A stretch of 64,000 bases of DNA from Streptomyces adustus (lineage in GTDB: Bacteria; Actinomycetota; Actinomycetes; Streptomycetales; Streptomycetaceae). The stretch is from the NCBI RefSeq assembly GCF_009377175.1, contig NZ_VJZD01000001.1, forward strand, positions 93,213 through 157,212. The letters run 5' to 3'. Positions 35,105 through 43,847 of the stretch are shown here, one piece after another; position 1 is the first letter of the stretch; each line of letters opens with the position of its first letter. The notes beneath the pieces were generated by a model. That model saw only the letters and a program-made list of their open reading frames with translations. It did not search any database and was not told the origin of the DNA. The translations under genes were made by a program, and so were the position numbers.

Positions 35105-36034
35105 ATGGGAAGTGTGCGGGCCGGAACCGCCGAGGCAGCCGACGAGCGACGTCAACTGGTCAATGTCGCGTACCGGTTGCTCGGTTCGGTGACCGACGCG
35201 GAGGACGCCGTGCAGGATGCCTACACGCGCTGGTACGGGCTGCCGCAGGACCGGCAGGAGGAGATCCTCTCCCCCGGTGCCTGGCTGACGACGGTCACCA
35301 GCCGTATCTGTCTGGATCTGCTCGGCTCGGCGCGGGCCCGCCGTGAACAGTACGTCGGCGCGTGGCTGCCCGAACCGCTGCCCGACCGCACCGAGTGGAA
35401 CCACTCGGCCGGAGCCGATCCCACCGGCCCTGCGGACCCCGCCGACCAGATCGTCCTGGACGAGTCGGTGGCCATGGCCTTCCTCGTGGTCCTGGAGTCG
35501 ATGACGCCCGCCGAGCGGGTGGCGCTCGTCCTGCACGACATCTTCCGGTACCCGTTCGCCGAGATCGCCGACGTGCTCGGCCGCACTCCCGCGGCCTGCA
35601 AGCAGCTTGCGGCCTCCGCCCGGCGGCGGGTCGGCGTCGCACGCGCTCCGGTGACCGGGACCGGCCGGGCCGAGGTGGTGCGGCGAGTCAAGGAGGCATG
35701 GGAGACCAAGGACATCGCAGCCCTCGTCGGTCTCCTCGACCCGGCCGCCGTGATGACCGCCGACGGCGGCGGCCTGGTCGGCACGGTACTGCACCCGGTC
35801 GAGGGCGGCGCGCGCATCGCCCAGTACATGATCGCCATCGCCGACAAGGCTCCGGGGCTGGAACTCCTGGAGCGATCGGTCAACGGTGTGCCGGGCCTGG
35901 TGGCCCGGCGGGCCGGGACCGTCGTGACCGTAGCCGCGTTCGACGTCTCCGACGAGCGCGTCACCCGGATCTGGGCGGTCCGCAACCCGGAGAAGCTGCG
36001 ACCGTGGACGCAGCAGGCCGGCGGCAACCACTGA
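35105..36034 (+). CDS. ECF41-type sigma factor (SigJ-like) with SnoaL-like C-terminus
   Basis: 309 residues. Sigma region 2 is at 15-80 (LVNVAYRLLGSVTDAEDAVQ, then AWLTTVTSRICLDLL) and region 4 at 125-180 (MTPAERVALVLHDIFRYPFAEIADVLGRT). A SnoaL-like domain of 110 residues follows, ending IWAVRNPEKLRPW, which carries the NPDKL-type motif known to tune activity in ECF41 factors. No anti-sigma factor is nearby, as expected because the C-terminal domain regulates the protein internally. Confidence 0.92.
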   Translation: MGSVRAGTAEAADERRQLVNVAYRLLGSVTDAEDAVQDAYTRWYGLPQDRQEEILSPGAWLTTVTSRICLDLLGSARARREQYVGAWLPEPLPDRTEWNHSAGADPTGPADPADQIVLDESVAMAFLVVLESMTPAERVALVLHDIFRYPFAEIADVLGRTPAACKQLAASARRRVGVARAPVTGTGRAEVVRRVKEAWETKDIAALVGLLDPAAVMTADGGGLVGTVLHPVEGGARIAQYMIAIADKAPGLELLERSVNGVPGLVARRAGTVVTVAAFDVSDERVTRIWAVRNPEKLRPWTQQAGGNH

Positions 36035-36043
36035 CCGGTACCG

Positions 36044-36448
36044 TCAGGAGTTGCTCCAGCTGCGGGTGCTGAGCACCAGCCGGTAGCCGTCGGGGTCCTC
36101 GATGCTGGCACCCCAGGTGTCCCAGTACGAGTTGCGCGCCTGCACACGCTTGCCGCCGTGGGCTTCCAGGCGTGCGAGCAGGGCTTGCGGTACCTGTTCG
36201 TCGAGATAGACGACCAGCAGGTCCTCCTCGGTGGGCTGTGGTTCGACTGCGGCGTCATAGACGAGTTCGAGGTGCCAGGACGCGTCCGGCCAGCCGACCA
36301 TCAGCAGATCGTGCTCGTCCGGGTTGCCCGCGCTGTCCGCCCGGAACAACACGCTCAGCCCGAGCCCGCCGACCCAGAACCGCTCCGCGGCGGCAAGGTC
36401 ACGGGAGGGCCGGGCGATACGGATGTGGCTCTGGCCGGTGGCGGGCAT
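36044..36448 (-). CDS. VOC/glyoxalase-family protein
   Basis: 134 residues from ATG 36448. Paired beta-alpha-beta-beta-beta units with HIRIARPSRDLAAAERFW at the start and DTWGASIEDPDGYRLVLS at the end, the metal-binding His and Glu positions of the VOC superfamily. It may be a glyoxalase-type isomerase or a binding protein for a small antibiotic. It converges on the ECF41 gene with nine bases between stops. Confidence 0.82.
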   Translation of the reverse strand: MPATGQSHIRIARPSRDLAAAERFWVGGLGLSVLFRADSAGNPDEHDLLMVGWPDASWHLELVYDAAVEPQPTEEDLLVVYLDEQVPQALLARLEAHGGKRVQARNSYWDTWGASIEDPDGYRLVLSTRSWSNS

Positions 36449-36646
36449 GGCTGCTCCTCGACATCGATCACGTTCTGACTTCGGCAGCCTAGGAAGTGGT
36501 GTCCCCCGCCGCATCGGCCCAACGGCACAGGAGCGATCCGTCGTGGGACCTACGCCCCGGGCCGAGAGCCGGTTCCGGACCGAGCCGGTTACCTACCGAG
36601 CCGGTTCCGGACCGCCTACGGCGGCCTGTGCGGGATGCCGTGATCG

Positions 36647-37238
36647 TCAGCCGGCCCGGTGGAGGACCGTGGTCAGACGTGCCGGCCCTTCCCGCTCGTA
36701 GCCGTCCGCGACAGCCCGGTCGATGACGCCTTTCGCCGCGGCTAGCATCCCCACATCGATGCCGTGGCCGCTGGCGGCGTTGATGACATGCGTGATGCCG
36801 GATGCCGCCGAGGCGATCGTGGATCGGTCCCCGGGACAGTGCCCGGCCTCGATCTGCCCGGCGAAAGGCGTGATCACCTCCGGAAGGAGTCCGCCGATTC
36901 CGGTGGCGAGGGCGGCGAACCGTCGCGGCTCGATTCCCTCGGCGGCCGCGAGGGCGAAGGCGTGCGCGATGCCGTTGACCGAGGTGGCGAAGATGTCCAG
37001 TAGCGCGACCTCGTACGCGCAGGCCCGGCCGGGATCGTCACCGAGATGCGTCACGGTGCCGCGCACGGCGTTCATCGTCTCCTGAACGGCCTCGTGGACA
37101 TGGCGGGGCCGTGCGGTTCCACACGGTCACCGGATGACGGGCCGCAAGGAGAGCAGCGGCCAGGGCACGGCCCATCGGGCCGGGGCCGAGAACGGTGACG
37201 GGCCTGAGTCGGGTGCTCTCATCAGCGGTTTTCATCAT
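36647..37238 (-). pseudogene. 6PGDH/HIBADH-like NADPH oxidoreductase with internal deletion and frameshift
   Basis: The 5' part (from 37238) reads RPVTVLGPGPMGRALAAALL and HPVTVWNRT, an NAD(P)-binding beta-alpha-beta. Soon after, the frame becomes nonsense (RGRSGDDERRARH). The 3' part is in another frame: EVALLDIFATSVNGIAHAFA, IEPRRFAALATGIGGLLPEV and GHGIDVGMLAAAKGVIDRAV, the helical C-terminal domain of the imine-reductase/6PGDH-like group. About 70-80 residues between them, including the catalytic region, are gone. The gene is divergent from an intact MerR regulator that presumably controlled it. Confidence 0.8.
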
Positions 37239-37254
37239 GCGCCGAACGCTAGAC

Positions 37255-37278
37255 CTTCACATTGACGTCAAGGTCAAG
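37255..37278. promoter_or_regulatory. MerR-type operator/promoter
   Basis: A dyad centred on the perfect palindrome TTGACGTCAA (37262-37271), with imperfect outer arms CTTCACA and GGTCAAG, 20 bases before the MerR start codon. On the minus strand it carries TTGACC in the position of a -35 box, with a long spacer before a TCTAGC-like -10, the layout MerR proteins act on. The gene it would activate is now a pseudogene. Confidence 0.6.
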
Positions 37279-37297
37279 CGCTGTTGGACTCTTCGTC

Positions 37298-37672
37298 ATG
37301 AGGATCGGTGAACTGTCACGGCGCACCAACGTCAGCCGGCGCTCGCTTCGCTATTACGAGGAACAAGGACTGCTCATTCCGAAACGCCTGCCCAACGGAT
37401 ACCGCGAATACGACGAGCGCAGCGTCACCACCGTGCGCCGCATCCAGATCCTGCTCTCCGCGGGACTCGGCACATCCGCCGTCGCCGAAATTCTTCCCTG
37501 CACCGTGGACGACAGTGTCGTCCTGTCCGGTACGTGCCCGGAACTCATCGACGGCCTGGCGAAAGAGCGTCGCCGGATCGACGCGACGATCGACGACCTG
37601 ATCGCCGCTCGGGACATCCTCGACTCGCTCGTCGGACGCCCGCTGCACGCCGGGGCCGCCCCCTCGCACTGA
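37298..37672 (+). CDS. MerR-family regulator
   Basis: 124 residues from ATG 37298. The winged HTH is MRIGELSRRTNVSRRSLRYY with EEQGLLIPKRLPNGYREYD, followed by RRIQILLSAGLGTSAVAEIL and a C-terminal dimerisation helix. There is a single Cys in the effector region (CTVDD and CPEL), so redox or metal sensing is not excluded but unsupported. Divergent from the oxidoreductase pseudogene. Confidence 0.9.
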   Translation: MRIGELSRRTNVSRRSLRYYEEQGLLIPKRLPNGYREYDERSVTTVRRIQILLSAGLGTSAVAEILPCTVDDSVVLSGTCPELIDGLAKERRRIDATIDDLIAARDILDSLVGRPLHAGAAPSH

Positions 37673-37830
37673 AGGGCAAGCCTCGCCCTGCCTTGGGGAG
37701 GCATCTCAGGCTTCCCTGTTCTTGCAGGTCAACTGGGCTGAGATCATTCCAGCGTTGTGGGTCGGGCGGCGGCTGCCGGAGGATTTCGTGCGGACTGATG
37801 CAAGTCGTTCACCGAGTTCTTGGAGGTCTG

Positions 37831-38208
37831 ATGAAGTCCGTCATCCGGAGGGCTGCGGGATTCGCGGGGGCGAGCGTGGCTGTCGCGGCCATGTCCTTGA
37901 CCGGCGCGTCCGCGGCCCACGCGGAAGCCCCCACCCAGGGTTGTCCTTATCCCTATGTCTGCTTCTATCTGAACAATGACGACCTGCTGGCGGGCAAGCC
38001 GATCTCGAAGTACCGGGACGTCACCAGTAGTTACCAGGCCGTCAAGCCCCGGCCGCACTACGGGGTCATGAACACCCGAAATGACGACGTGGTTTATCTG
38101 CGCCTCCAGGACGGAAGCTCGATCTGTCTTCCGCCGAACAACGAAACCGTGTTCACCGACGGCTACAGCGTCACCGGAATCAAGATCTCCAGCAGCCCCA
38201 GGTGCTGA
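37831..38208 (+). CDS. Secreted peptidase inhibitor I36-like protein
   Basis: 125 residues with a clear signal peptide (residues 1-31, ending SAAHAEA), then CPYPYVCFYLNNDD, which is the crystallin-like/I36 signature, YRDVTSSYQ, and a C-terminal part with GSSICLPPNN and SSSPRC. The four Cys could form two disulfides. The family includes the Streptomyces metalloprotease inhibitor SMPI, so it may be a secreted protease inhibitor. GGAGGT lies eight bases before the ATG. Confidence 0.8.
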   Translation: MKSVIRRAAGFAGASVAVAAMSLTGASAAHAEAPTQGCPYPYVCFYLNNDDLLAGKPISKYRDVTSSYQAVKPRPHYGVMNTRNDDVVYLRLQDGSSICLPPNNETVFTDGYSVTGIKISSSPRC

Positions 38209-38276
38209 ATCAGGCGCCTCGGCCATGAACGCAGCCGCCGCCGACCGCTCACCGAGGTAGGTGGCGTGTCCGAGGC

Positions 38277-38666
38277 TTGGACACGGGCCGGCACGGACGG
38301 TCGGCGGCGTGCACCGAGGAGGGGCTGCGGACGGCCGGTGGAGTCGCGCGTCGCGGCGCCCGCGTCGCGCTGGTCGGCGCGCTGTCCGGCCAGCTGTCAC
38401 CGCACCGGGACGGTGCCGGCGCTCCGGCGCGGATCGACACCTTCCGGCTCATCACCCAAGGGATCACCCCGCGCGGCTACAGCGGCACGGACCATCCCGA
38501 CGTGGCGCAGGAGTGGGCCGAGCGGTTCGGGAACTGGCTGCGCGCGGGTGAGATCACCTTTCCGCACGTACGGATCCAGGGCATCGAACGTGCCCCGAGC
38601 GCGTTGCAGGAACTGTGCGAGGAGCGGCACTTCGGCACCGTGATCGTGGAACTTCCGCCCCGCTGA
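38277..38666 (+). pseudogene. C-terminal remnant of a zinc-independent MDR/quinone oxidoreductase
   Basis: From about 38360 the frame reads ARVALVGALSGQLSP, FRLITQGITPRGYSGTDHP, FGNWLRAGEITFPHVRIQGI and LCEERHFGTVIVELPPR, the last 100 residues of MDR-type alkenal/quinone reductases. The catalytic domain and most of the Rossmann fold are missing, and residues before 38360 are unrelated. The relic precedes a frameshifted MerR gene. Confidence 0.7.
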
Positions 38667-38727
38667 AGCGCGTTCGCCGCCGCGTGGCGCGGGCGAGCGC
38701 CCGACACGGAACGAGGCGAACACGGGT

Positions 38728-39110
38728 ATGCGCATCGGAGACGCGGCGGCGGCGGCCGGACCCACCCCGCGGGCCCGCGGTTCTACGAGGAGCGCGGACT
38801 GCTGACCGCGCCACCGCGCACGGCCTCGGGCCAACGCCGGTACGGACCGGACGACGTGGCCCGGCTCCGCGTCATCCGCGAGTTGCTCGGCCTCGGGCTG
38901 ACCGTCGAGGACCTGCGCGTCGTCGCCGACCGGATCCAGCTCCTGGCCGAGAATCCACACCGGCCCTGCGCCGAGTGCGCATCGAGCTCGCCGGGCACGG
39001 GTGTGGTCGAACGCCGACTGGCGGCCATGGACGCGGAGATCGGCCGCCTGACCCGGCTGCGCGACCGGCTGGCACGGCGGACGGGGCAGTCGTCGACCGC
39101 CCTGCGCTGA
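38728..39110 (+). pseudogene. MerR-family regulator with a single-base deletion
   Basis: The ATG at 38728 starts MRIGDAAAAAGPTPRA, then the frame breaks near 38776. In the next frame RFYEERGLLTAPPRTASGQR continues, followed by VARLRVIRELLGLGLTVEDL and ERRLAAMDAEIGRLTRLRDR. Restoring one base (GCCCGCGG to GCCCTGCGG) rejoins the two halves as a normal 127-residue MerR protein. A Cys pair (RPCAEC) is kept. Either a recent pseudogene or a sequencing error. Confidence 0.8.
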
Positions 39111-39589
39111 CCGAGTCCGGCAGGTGGTGCAGAGGCGGGCCGGGGGTGTGCGCCGCGCGGCGAGCGTCGAGCTGATCGCCCGGGCCGACATCCACCTGCC
39201 CGCCAGCCGCTGCGGCCGGAACCGGCTCGCGGGCCACCACCACGGTCGGACGACGGAGCGGCAGGCTGCGACAGCGCGACAGCGCGACAGCGCGACAGCG
39301 CGACAGCGCGACAGCGCGACAGCGCGACAGCGCGACAGCGCGACAGCGCGACAGCGCGACAGCGCGAGCCTCCCAGGGGCTCCGCTTCGGTGTTACGGGA
39401 CTCCGTTCGACCGACCTGGCCCGCACCGGCCGGTGTGCCGCGCCTCGCACGACGGATCTCTTGGGCACTCTCGTGAACATGGGCCGACCGGCCCCGTGCA
39501 AGGACCCGACAGCACCTGCCCCGGCGTCCCCGCCGGTCGGAGGGTGGGGACATGCTCCAGCCCGCAACCCGACGGAGGAGATCGGCGCC
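39111..39589. other. Leader region of pyruvate phosphate dikinase
   Basis: 480 bases with no credible gene. The array of octamers at 39268-39367 occupies the middle. The ppdK promoter should lie between the array and the GACGGAGGAG ribosome site at 39571. No RNA element recognised. Confidence 0.4.
39268..39367. repeat. 12.5-copy tandem array of an 8-bp unit (GCGACAGC)
   Basis: GCGACAGC is repeated without a single mismatch from 39268 to 39367, 100 bases in all. Perfect identity means a recent or continuously renewed array. It lies about 220 bases upstream of the ppdK start codon and 160 bases after the MerR relic. It is not coding in any plausible gene. Confidence 0.95.
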
Positions 39590-42274
39590 ATGGTCCGTTA
39601 TGTGTACGACTTCGCAGAAGGTGGCCGCGACCTGGCCGAGCTGCTCGGCGGCAAGGGAGCCAACCTCGCCGAGATGACCCGGCTGGGGCTGCCCGTCCCA
39701 CCGGGCTTCACCGTGACCACGGACGCCTGCCGGGCCTTCCTCGCCACCGGCGCCGAGCCGGCCGGTCTGATCCAGGAGGTCTCCGACCATCTGACGGCCC
39801 TGGAGGAGGCGGCGGGACGCCGACTGGGGCAGCCGGACGATCCCCTGCTGCTGTCCGTACGCTCCGGGGCACGCTTCTCCATGCCCGGCATGATGGAGAC
39901 GATCCTCGACATCGGGCTCAACGACGAGTCCGTACGCGGCCTGGCCAAGGTGTCCGGCAACGAGCGCTTCGCCTGGGACTCCTATCGCCGCCTCGTGCAG
40001 ATGTTCGGCAGCACGGTCATGGGCGTCGACGGCTCTCTCTTCGAAGGCGTCCTGGACGACCTGAAGCGGGCGCGGGGCGCCGCGGGCGACCTGGACCTGA
40101 CGGCGGAGGATCTGGCCGGGCTCGTCGAGTCGTACCGAAGTCTCGTCCACCAGGAGACCGGTGAGCACTTCCCGCAGTCCCCGGCGGAGCAGCTGCGCCG
40201 GGCGGTGCTCGCCGTGTTCGAGTCCTGGAACGGCGAGCGGGCCCGGATCTACCGCCGCCGAGAGCACATCTCCGACGACCTGGGCACCGCGGTCAACGTG
40301 CAGACCATGGTGTTCGGCAATCTCGGTGCCGATTCCGGCAGTGGTGTCGCCTTCACCCGGGACCCGTCCACGGGGCGGTCCGGCCTGTACGGCGACTACC
40401 TGGCGAACGCGCAGGGCGAGGACGTCGTCGCGGGCATCCGCAACACCGTCCCGCTGACTGCTCTCGCGGAGCTGGACCCGGTGTCGTACGAACAGCTCCG
40501 CTCCCACATGGGCGTGCTGGAGACGCACTACCGGGATCTGTGCGACATCGAGTTCACGATCGAGCGCGGTCGGCTGTGGATGCTTCAGACCCGGGTCGGC
40601 AAGCGCACCTCCGAGGCCGCGTTCGCCATCGCCGCGGAGCTGGCCGACGAAGGTCTGATCACCCCGGACGAGAGTCTGACCCGGGTCAGCGGGGAGGACC
40701 TCGCCCGGCTGATGTTCCCCCGGTTCGACACCTCGGCCGTCGGCGAGGCCCTCGCACACGGTCTGCCGGCCTCCCCCGGCGCGGCCGTGGGAGCCGCGGT
40801 GTTCGACTCGGCCGAGGCGGTCCGCCGTGCCGCACAGGGCGAGCAGGTCGTCCTGGTGCGCCAGGAGACCACCCCGGACGATCTGCCCGGCATGATCGCC
40901 GCGCAGGCCGTGCTGACCAGCCGCGGCGGGAAGACCAGCCACGCGGCCGTCGTCGCCCGGGGCATGGGCAGGGTGTGCGTGTGCGGGGCCGAGGCACTCG
41001 CCGTGGACACCGCGGCGCGCCGGTTCACCGTGGGGGACACCGTCGTCGAGGAGGGCACGGTCGTCTCCGTCGACGGGTCGGAAGGTGCCGTGTACCTGGG
41101 CGCCGCTCCGCTGGTCGACTCCGCGGTGATGCGCTACTTCGAGACGGGCGAGCGGTCCGACGCCCTGGTCGGGACCGTCGCCGACGCCATGGAGCGGGCG
41201 GACGGGGTACGGCGCCTGGAGGTGCGGGCGAACGCGGACACTCCCGAGGACGCGGCCCGCGCCCGGCGCTTCGGCGCTCAGGGTGTCGGCCTGTGCCGCA
41301 CCGAGCACATGTTCCTCGGCGAGCGCCGCAAGCTCGTCGAGGCGATGATCCTGGCGCGTGACGAGAGCGAACGCGCGCGGGTGCTCGGCGAGCTGCTGCC
41401 GCTCCAGCGGCAGGACTTCAGGGGCATTCTGGAGGCGATGGACGGTCTGCCGGTCACCATCCGGCTCATCGACCCGCCCCTGCACGAGTTCCTGCCCGAC
41501 CGCACCGGGCTCGCCGTGCGGATCGCCGCCGCCGAGGCGCGGGGCGAGCGGCCGGAGCCGCACGACGCCGAACTGCTCGGCGCGGTGAACCGTATGCACG
41601 AGGAGAACCCCATGCTCGGCCTGCGTGGCGTGCGTCTGGGACTGATCGTCCCGGGGCTGGTAGCCATGCAGGTCCGCGCGATCGCCGAGGCGGTCGTCGA
41701 GCGGACGCGGGCCGGCGGCCGGCCCAGGGCGGAGATCATGGTGCCGCTGGTGGGCGCCGTCGAGGAACTGCGCATCGAGCGGGCGGAGGTGGAACGCGTG
41801 CTGGCCGAGGTCTCCGCGGAGTCCGGCGTCCCGGTACGGCTCCCGGTCGGCACCATGATCGAGCTCCCGCGTGCCGCGCTCACGGCCGGCCGCATCGCCG
41901 AGGCGGCGGAGTTCTTCTCCTTCGGCACCAACGACCTCACCCAGACCACCTGGGGCTTCTCCCGCGACGACGTCGAGGCGGAGTTCTTCTCCGCCTACCT
42001 CGACAAGGGCATCTTCGCCACCTCGCCGTTCGAGAGCCTCGACCGCGACGGGGTCGGACGGCTGGTCCGCATCGCGGTGGACGAGGGCCGCGCCACACGT
42101 CCCGACCTGAAGATCGGCGTCTGCGGCGAGCACGGCGGGGACCCCGAGTCCGTGCACTTCTTCCACGCGGTGGGACTGGACTACGTGTCGTGCTCGCCGT
42201 TCCGCGTCCCCGTCGCGCGCCTGGAGGCCGGACGCGCCGCGCTCCCCGGGACGAGGACGAGCGACAGCAGGTGA
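39590..42274 (+). CDS. ppdK: Pyruvate, phosphate dikinase
   Basis: 894 residues, the usual length. It interconverts pyruvate plus ATP plus phosphate with PEP, AMP and pyrophosphate in the cytosol. The N-terminal ATP-grasp starts VRYVYDFAEGGRDLAELLGG. The phosphohistidine domain has TSRGGKTSHAAVVARGMG with the phosphorylated His in TSHAAV. The C-terminal TIM barrel has GLCRTEHMF, the Arg/Glu PEP site and the catalytic Cys in IGVCGEHGGDP. I chose the ATG at 39590, nine bases after GGAGGAG; an upstream start would add 43 unrelated residues. The gene is alone, which suggests regulation by carbon status. Confidence 0.95.
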   Translation: MVRYVYDFAEGGRDLAELLGGKGANLAEMTRLGLPVPPGFTVTTDACRAFLATGAEPAGLIQEVSDHLTALEEAAGRRLGQPDDPLLLSVRSGARFSMPGMMETILDIGLNDESVRGLAKVSGNERFAWDSYRRLVQMFGSTVMGVDGSLFEGVLDDLKRARGAAGDLDLTAEDLAGLVESYRSLVHQETGEHFPQSPAEQLRRAVLAVFESWNGERARIYRRREHISDDLGTAVNVQTMVFGNLGADSGSGVAFTRDPSTGRSGLYGDYLANAQGEDVVAGIRNTVPLTALAELDPVSYEQLRSHMGVLETHYRDLCDIEFTIERGRLWMLQTRVGKRTSEAAFAIAAELADEGLITPDESLTRVSGEDLARLMFPRFDTSAVGEALAHGLPASPGAAVGAAVFDSAEAVRRAAQGEQVVLVRQETTPDDLPGMIAAQAVLTSRGGKTSHAAVVARGMGRVCVCGAEALAVDTAARRFTVGDTVVEEGTVVSVDGSEGAVYLGAAPLVDSAVMRYFETGERSDALVGTVADAMERADGVRRLEVRANADTPEDAARARRFGAQGVGLCRTEHMFLGERRKLVEAMILARDESERARVLGELLPLQRQDFRGILEAMDGLPVTIRLIDPPLHEFLPDRTGLAVRIAAAEARGERPEPHDAELLGAVNRMHEENPMLGLRGVRLGLIVPGLVAMQVRAIAEAVVERTRAGGRPRAEIMVPLVGAVEELRIERAEVERVLAEVSAESGVPVRLPVGTMIELPRAALTAGRIAEAAEFFSFGTNDLTQTTWGFSRDDVEAEFFSAYLDKGIFATSPFESLDRDGVGRLVRIAVDEGRATRPDLKIGVCGEHGGDPESVHFFHAVGLDYVSCSPFRVPVARLEAGRAALPGTRTSDSR

Positions 42275-42573
42275 GGAAGGCGGCACCGTACGGCCCGGAC
42301 CGGCAGGGCCGAGCCGCACGACCGCGATCGCGCGCCCCGGATCGCCAGTGCGGTGACGGCCCGTGAAACCGTCGACGGGCTGACCCGCCCCCGCGCTTCG
42401 GGGCCGTTCGGCCCCCGCCGAGGACCATCGGGACCTGATCACGGACACCACCGGGGAGAGACGCTGTCGGTGGAACAGGAACCGGCCCGCAACCCCGCGG
42501 CGCCGCTCCCGCCCGAGCGTCACCACCCTCGTCGCGCCCGTCATCCGGCGCACCGCACTTCCCTGGAGGTTCC
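42275..42573. other. Intergenic region upstream of the flavohemoprotein gene
   Basis: 300 bases with no open frame of coding character, holding the flavohemoprotein promoter. I looked for a clear NsrR-type inverted repeat and did not recognise one. Confidence 0.35.
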
Positions 42574-43788
42574 ATGCTGTCCGCGGAGTCCGAAGCCCTC
42601 GTACGGGCCACCCTGCCGGCCGTGGCCGGGGCGCTCGACGAGATCACCACCCGCTTCTACGCCACCATGTTCCGCGAACGGCCGGAACTGCTCGACGGGA
42701 TGTTCAACCGCGGCAACCAGGCCAGCGGAGCCCAGCGCCGCGCGCTGGCCGGTTCGATCGCCGGGTTCGCCACGGCGCTCCTGGAGAACCCCGGCACCCG
42801 GCCCGACGCGCTGCTGTCGCGGATCGCGCACAAGCACGCCGCGGTCGGCGTCACCGACGACCAGTACACGATCGTCCACAAGTATCTGTTCGGCGCGATA
42901 GCGGACGTCCTCGGGGCCGCGGTCACAGCCGAGGTCGCGGCGGCCTGGGACGAGGTCTACTGGCTGATGGCCGGCGCCCTGATCAGCCGGGAGGCCCTCC
43001 TCTACCAGGACGCGGGTGTCCGGCCCGGCGGGAGCTGGCGGCCGTGGACGGTCGTCGAACGCCGTACGGAGACCCCCGACGCCGTGTCCTTCCTGCTGCG
43101 CCCGGCGGACGGCGAACCGGCACCGCGGGCCCACGCCGGCCAGTACGTCAGCGTCCGGGTGCGGATGCCCGACGGCGTGCACCAGTTGCGCCAGTACACC
43201 CTGTCCTCGGATCCGGGCGGCGAGCTGCGCCGGATCACCGTGAAGCGGGCCACGGGCGACGGCGCGGAGCCCGACGGCGAGGTCTCCACCCTCCTGCACG
43301 AAACCGTCGGTGAGGGCGACGAGCTGCTGCTGTCCGCGCCGTTCGGCGACGTCTTCCTCGACGACCCGGCCGACGCCGTCACCCCGGTCGTCCTGGTCTC
43401 GGCGGGCATCGGCTGCACCCCGATGACCGGCATCCTGGCCCACCTCGCCGCCCTCGGCTCGACCCGGCCGGTCCTGGTCCTGCACGCCGACGGCTCCCCC
43501 GCCGACCACGCCCTGCGCGCCGAGACACACGCGCTCGTCGAGCGGCTGCCGCACGCCCGGTCCGTGTTCTGGTACGAGCGCCCGGGGCCCGAGGAGCCCG
43601 ACGCGCGGACCGGTCTCATGGACCTGGGCGACACCGAGGTCCCCGACGGGGCCACGGTGTTCCTGTGCGGCTCGCTCCCGTTCATGCGCAGCGTGCGCGG
43701 ACAGCTCCTGGCCGCCGGTGTCTCCCCGCGTCGCATCCGCTACGAGGTCTTCGGCCCCGACCTGTGGCTGCCCGGTACCGCGGCCTGA
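42574..43788 (+). CDS. hmp: Flavohemoprotein (nitric oxide dioxygenase)
   Basis: 404 residues: globin at 1-140 with the proximal heme His in AHKHAAVGV and the Tyr/Gln-type distal region near FYATMF, FAD domain with RQYTLSSDPG, and NAD domain with VSAGIGCTPMTGIL and EVFGPDLW at the end. It oxidises NO to nitrate with O2 and NADH, protecting against nitrosative stress. The ribosome site GGAGG is eight bases upstream. Followed after 60 bases by an HPF-like gene, so both may be a stress operon. Confidence 0.93.
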   Translation: MLSAESEALVRATLPAVAGALDEITTRFYATMFRERPELLDGMFNRGNQASGAQRRALAGSIAGFATALLENPGTRPDALLSRIAHKHAAVGVTDDQYTIVHKYLFGAIADVLGAAVTAEVAAAWDEVYWLMAGALISREALLYQDAGVRPGGSWRPWTVVERRTETPDAVSFLLRPADGEPAPRAHAGQYVSVRVRMPDGVHQLRQYTLSSDPGGELRRITVKRATGDGAEPDGEVSTLLHETVGEGDELLLSAPFGDVFLDDPADAVTPVVLVSAGIGCTPMTGILAHLAALGSTRPVLVLHADGSPADHALRAETHALVERLPHARSVFWYERPGPEEPDARTGLMDLGDTEVPDGATVFLCGSLPFMRSVRGQLLAAGVSPRRIRYEVFGPDLWLPGTAA

Positions 43789-43847
43789 CCTCCCCGTCGC
43801 CGCGGTCCGACCCCGCTCTGTCGTTCCGTCTCCGAAAGAAGGATCCC

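Noticed and set aside
35003..35105. ECF41 promoter motif controlling the adjacent membrane protein
   Set aside because: The TGTCACA/CGTC type motif was looked for; only a weak TCTCACC resemblance was found, not enough to annotate.
39268..39367. Possible coding repeat (ATARQRDS-type peptide)
   Set aside because: No start, ribosome site or domain; the octamer array is best seen as non-coding.
38783..42553. A 1256-codon open frame on the minus strand
   Set aside because: It is antisense to pyruvate phosphate dikinase, whose motifs are complete; long antisense frames are expected at this GC content.
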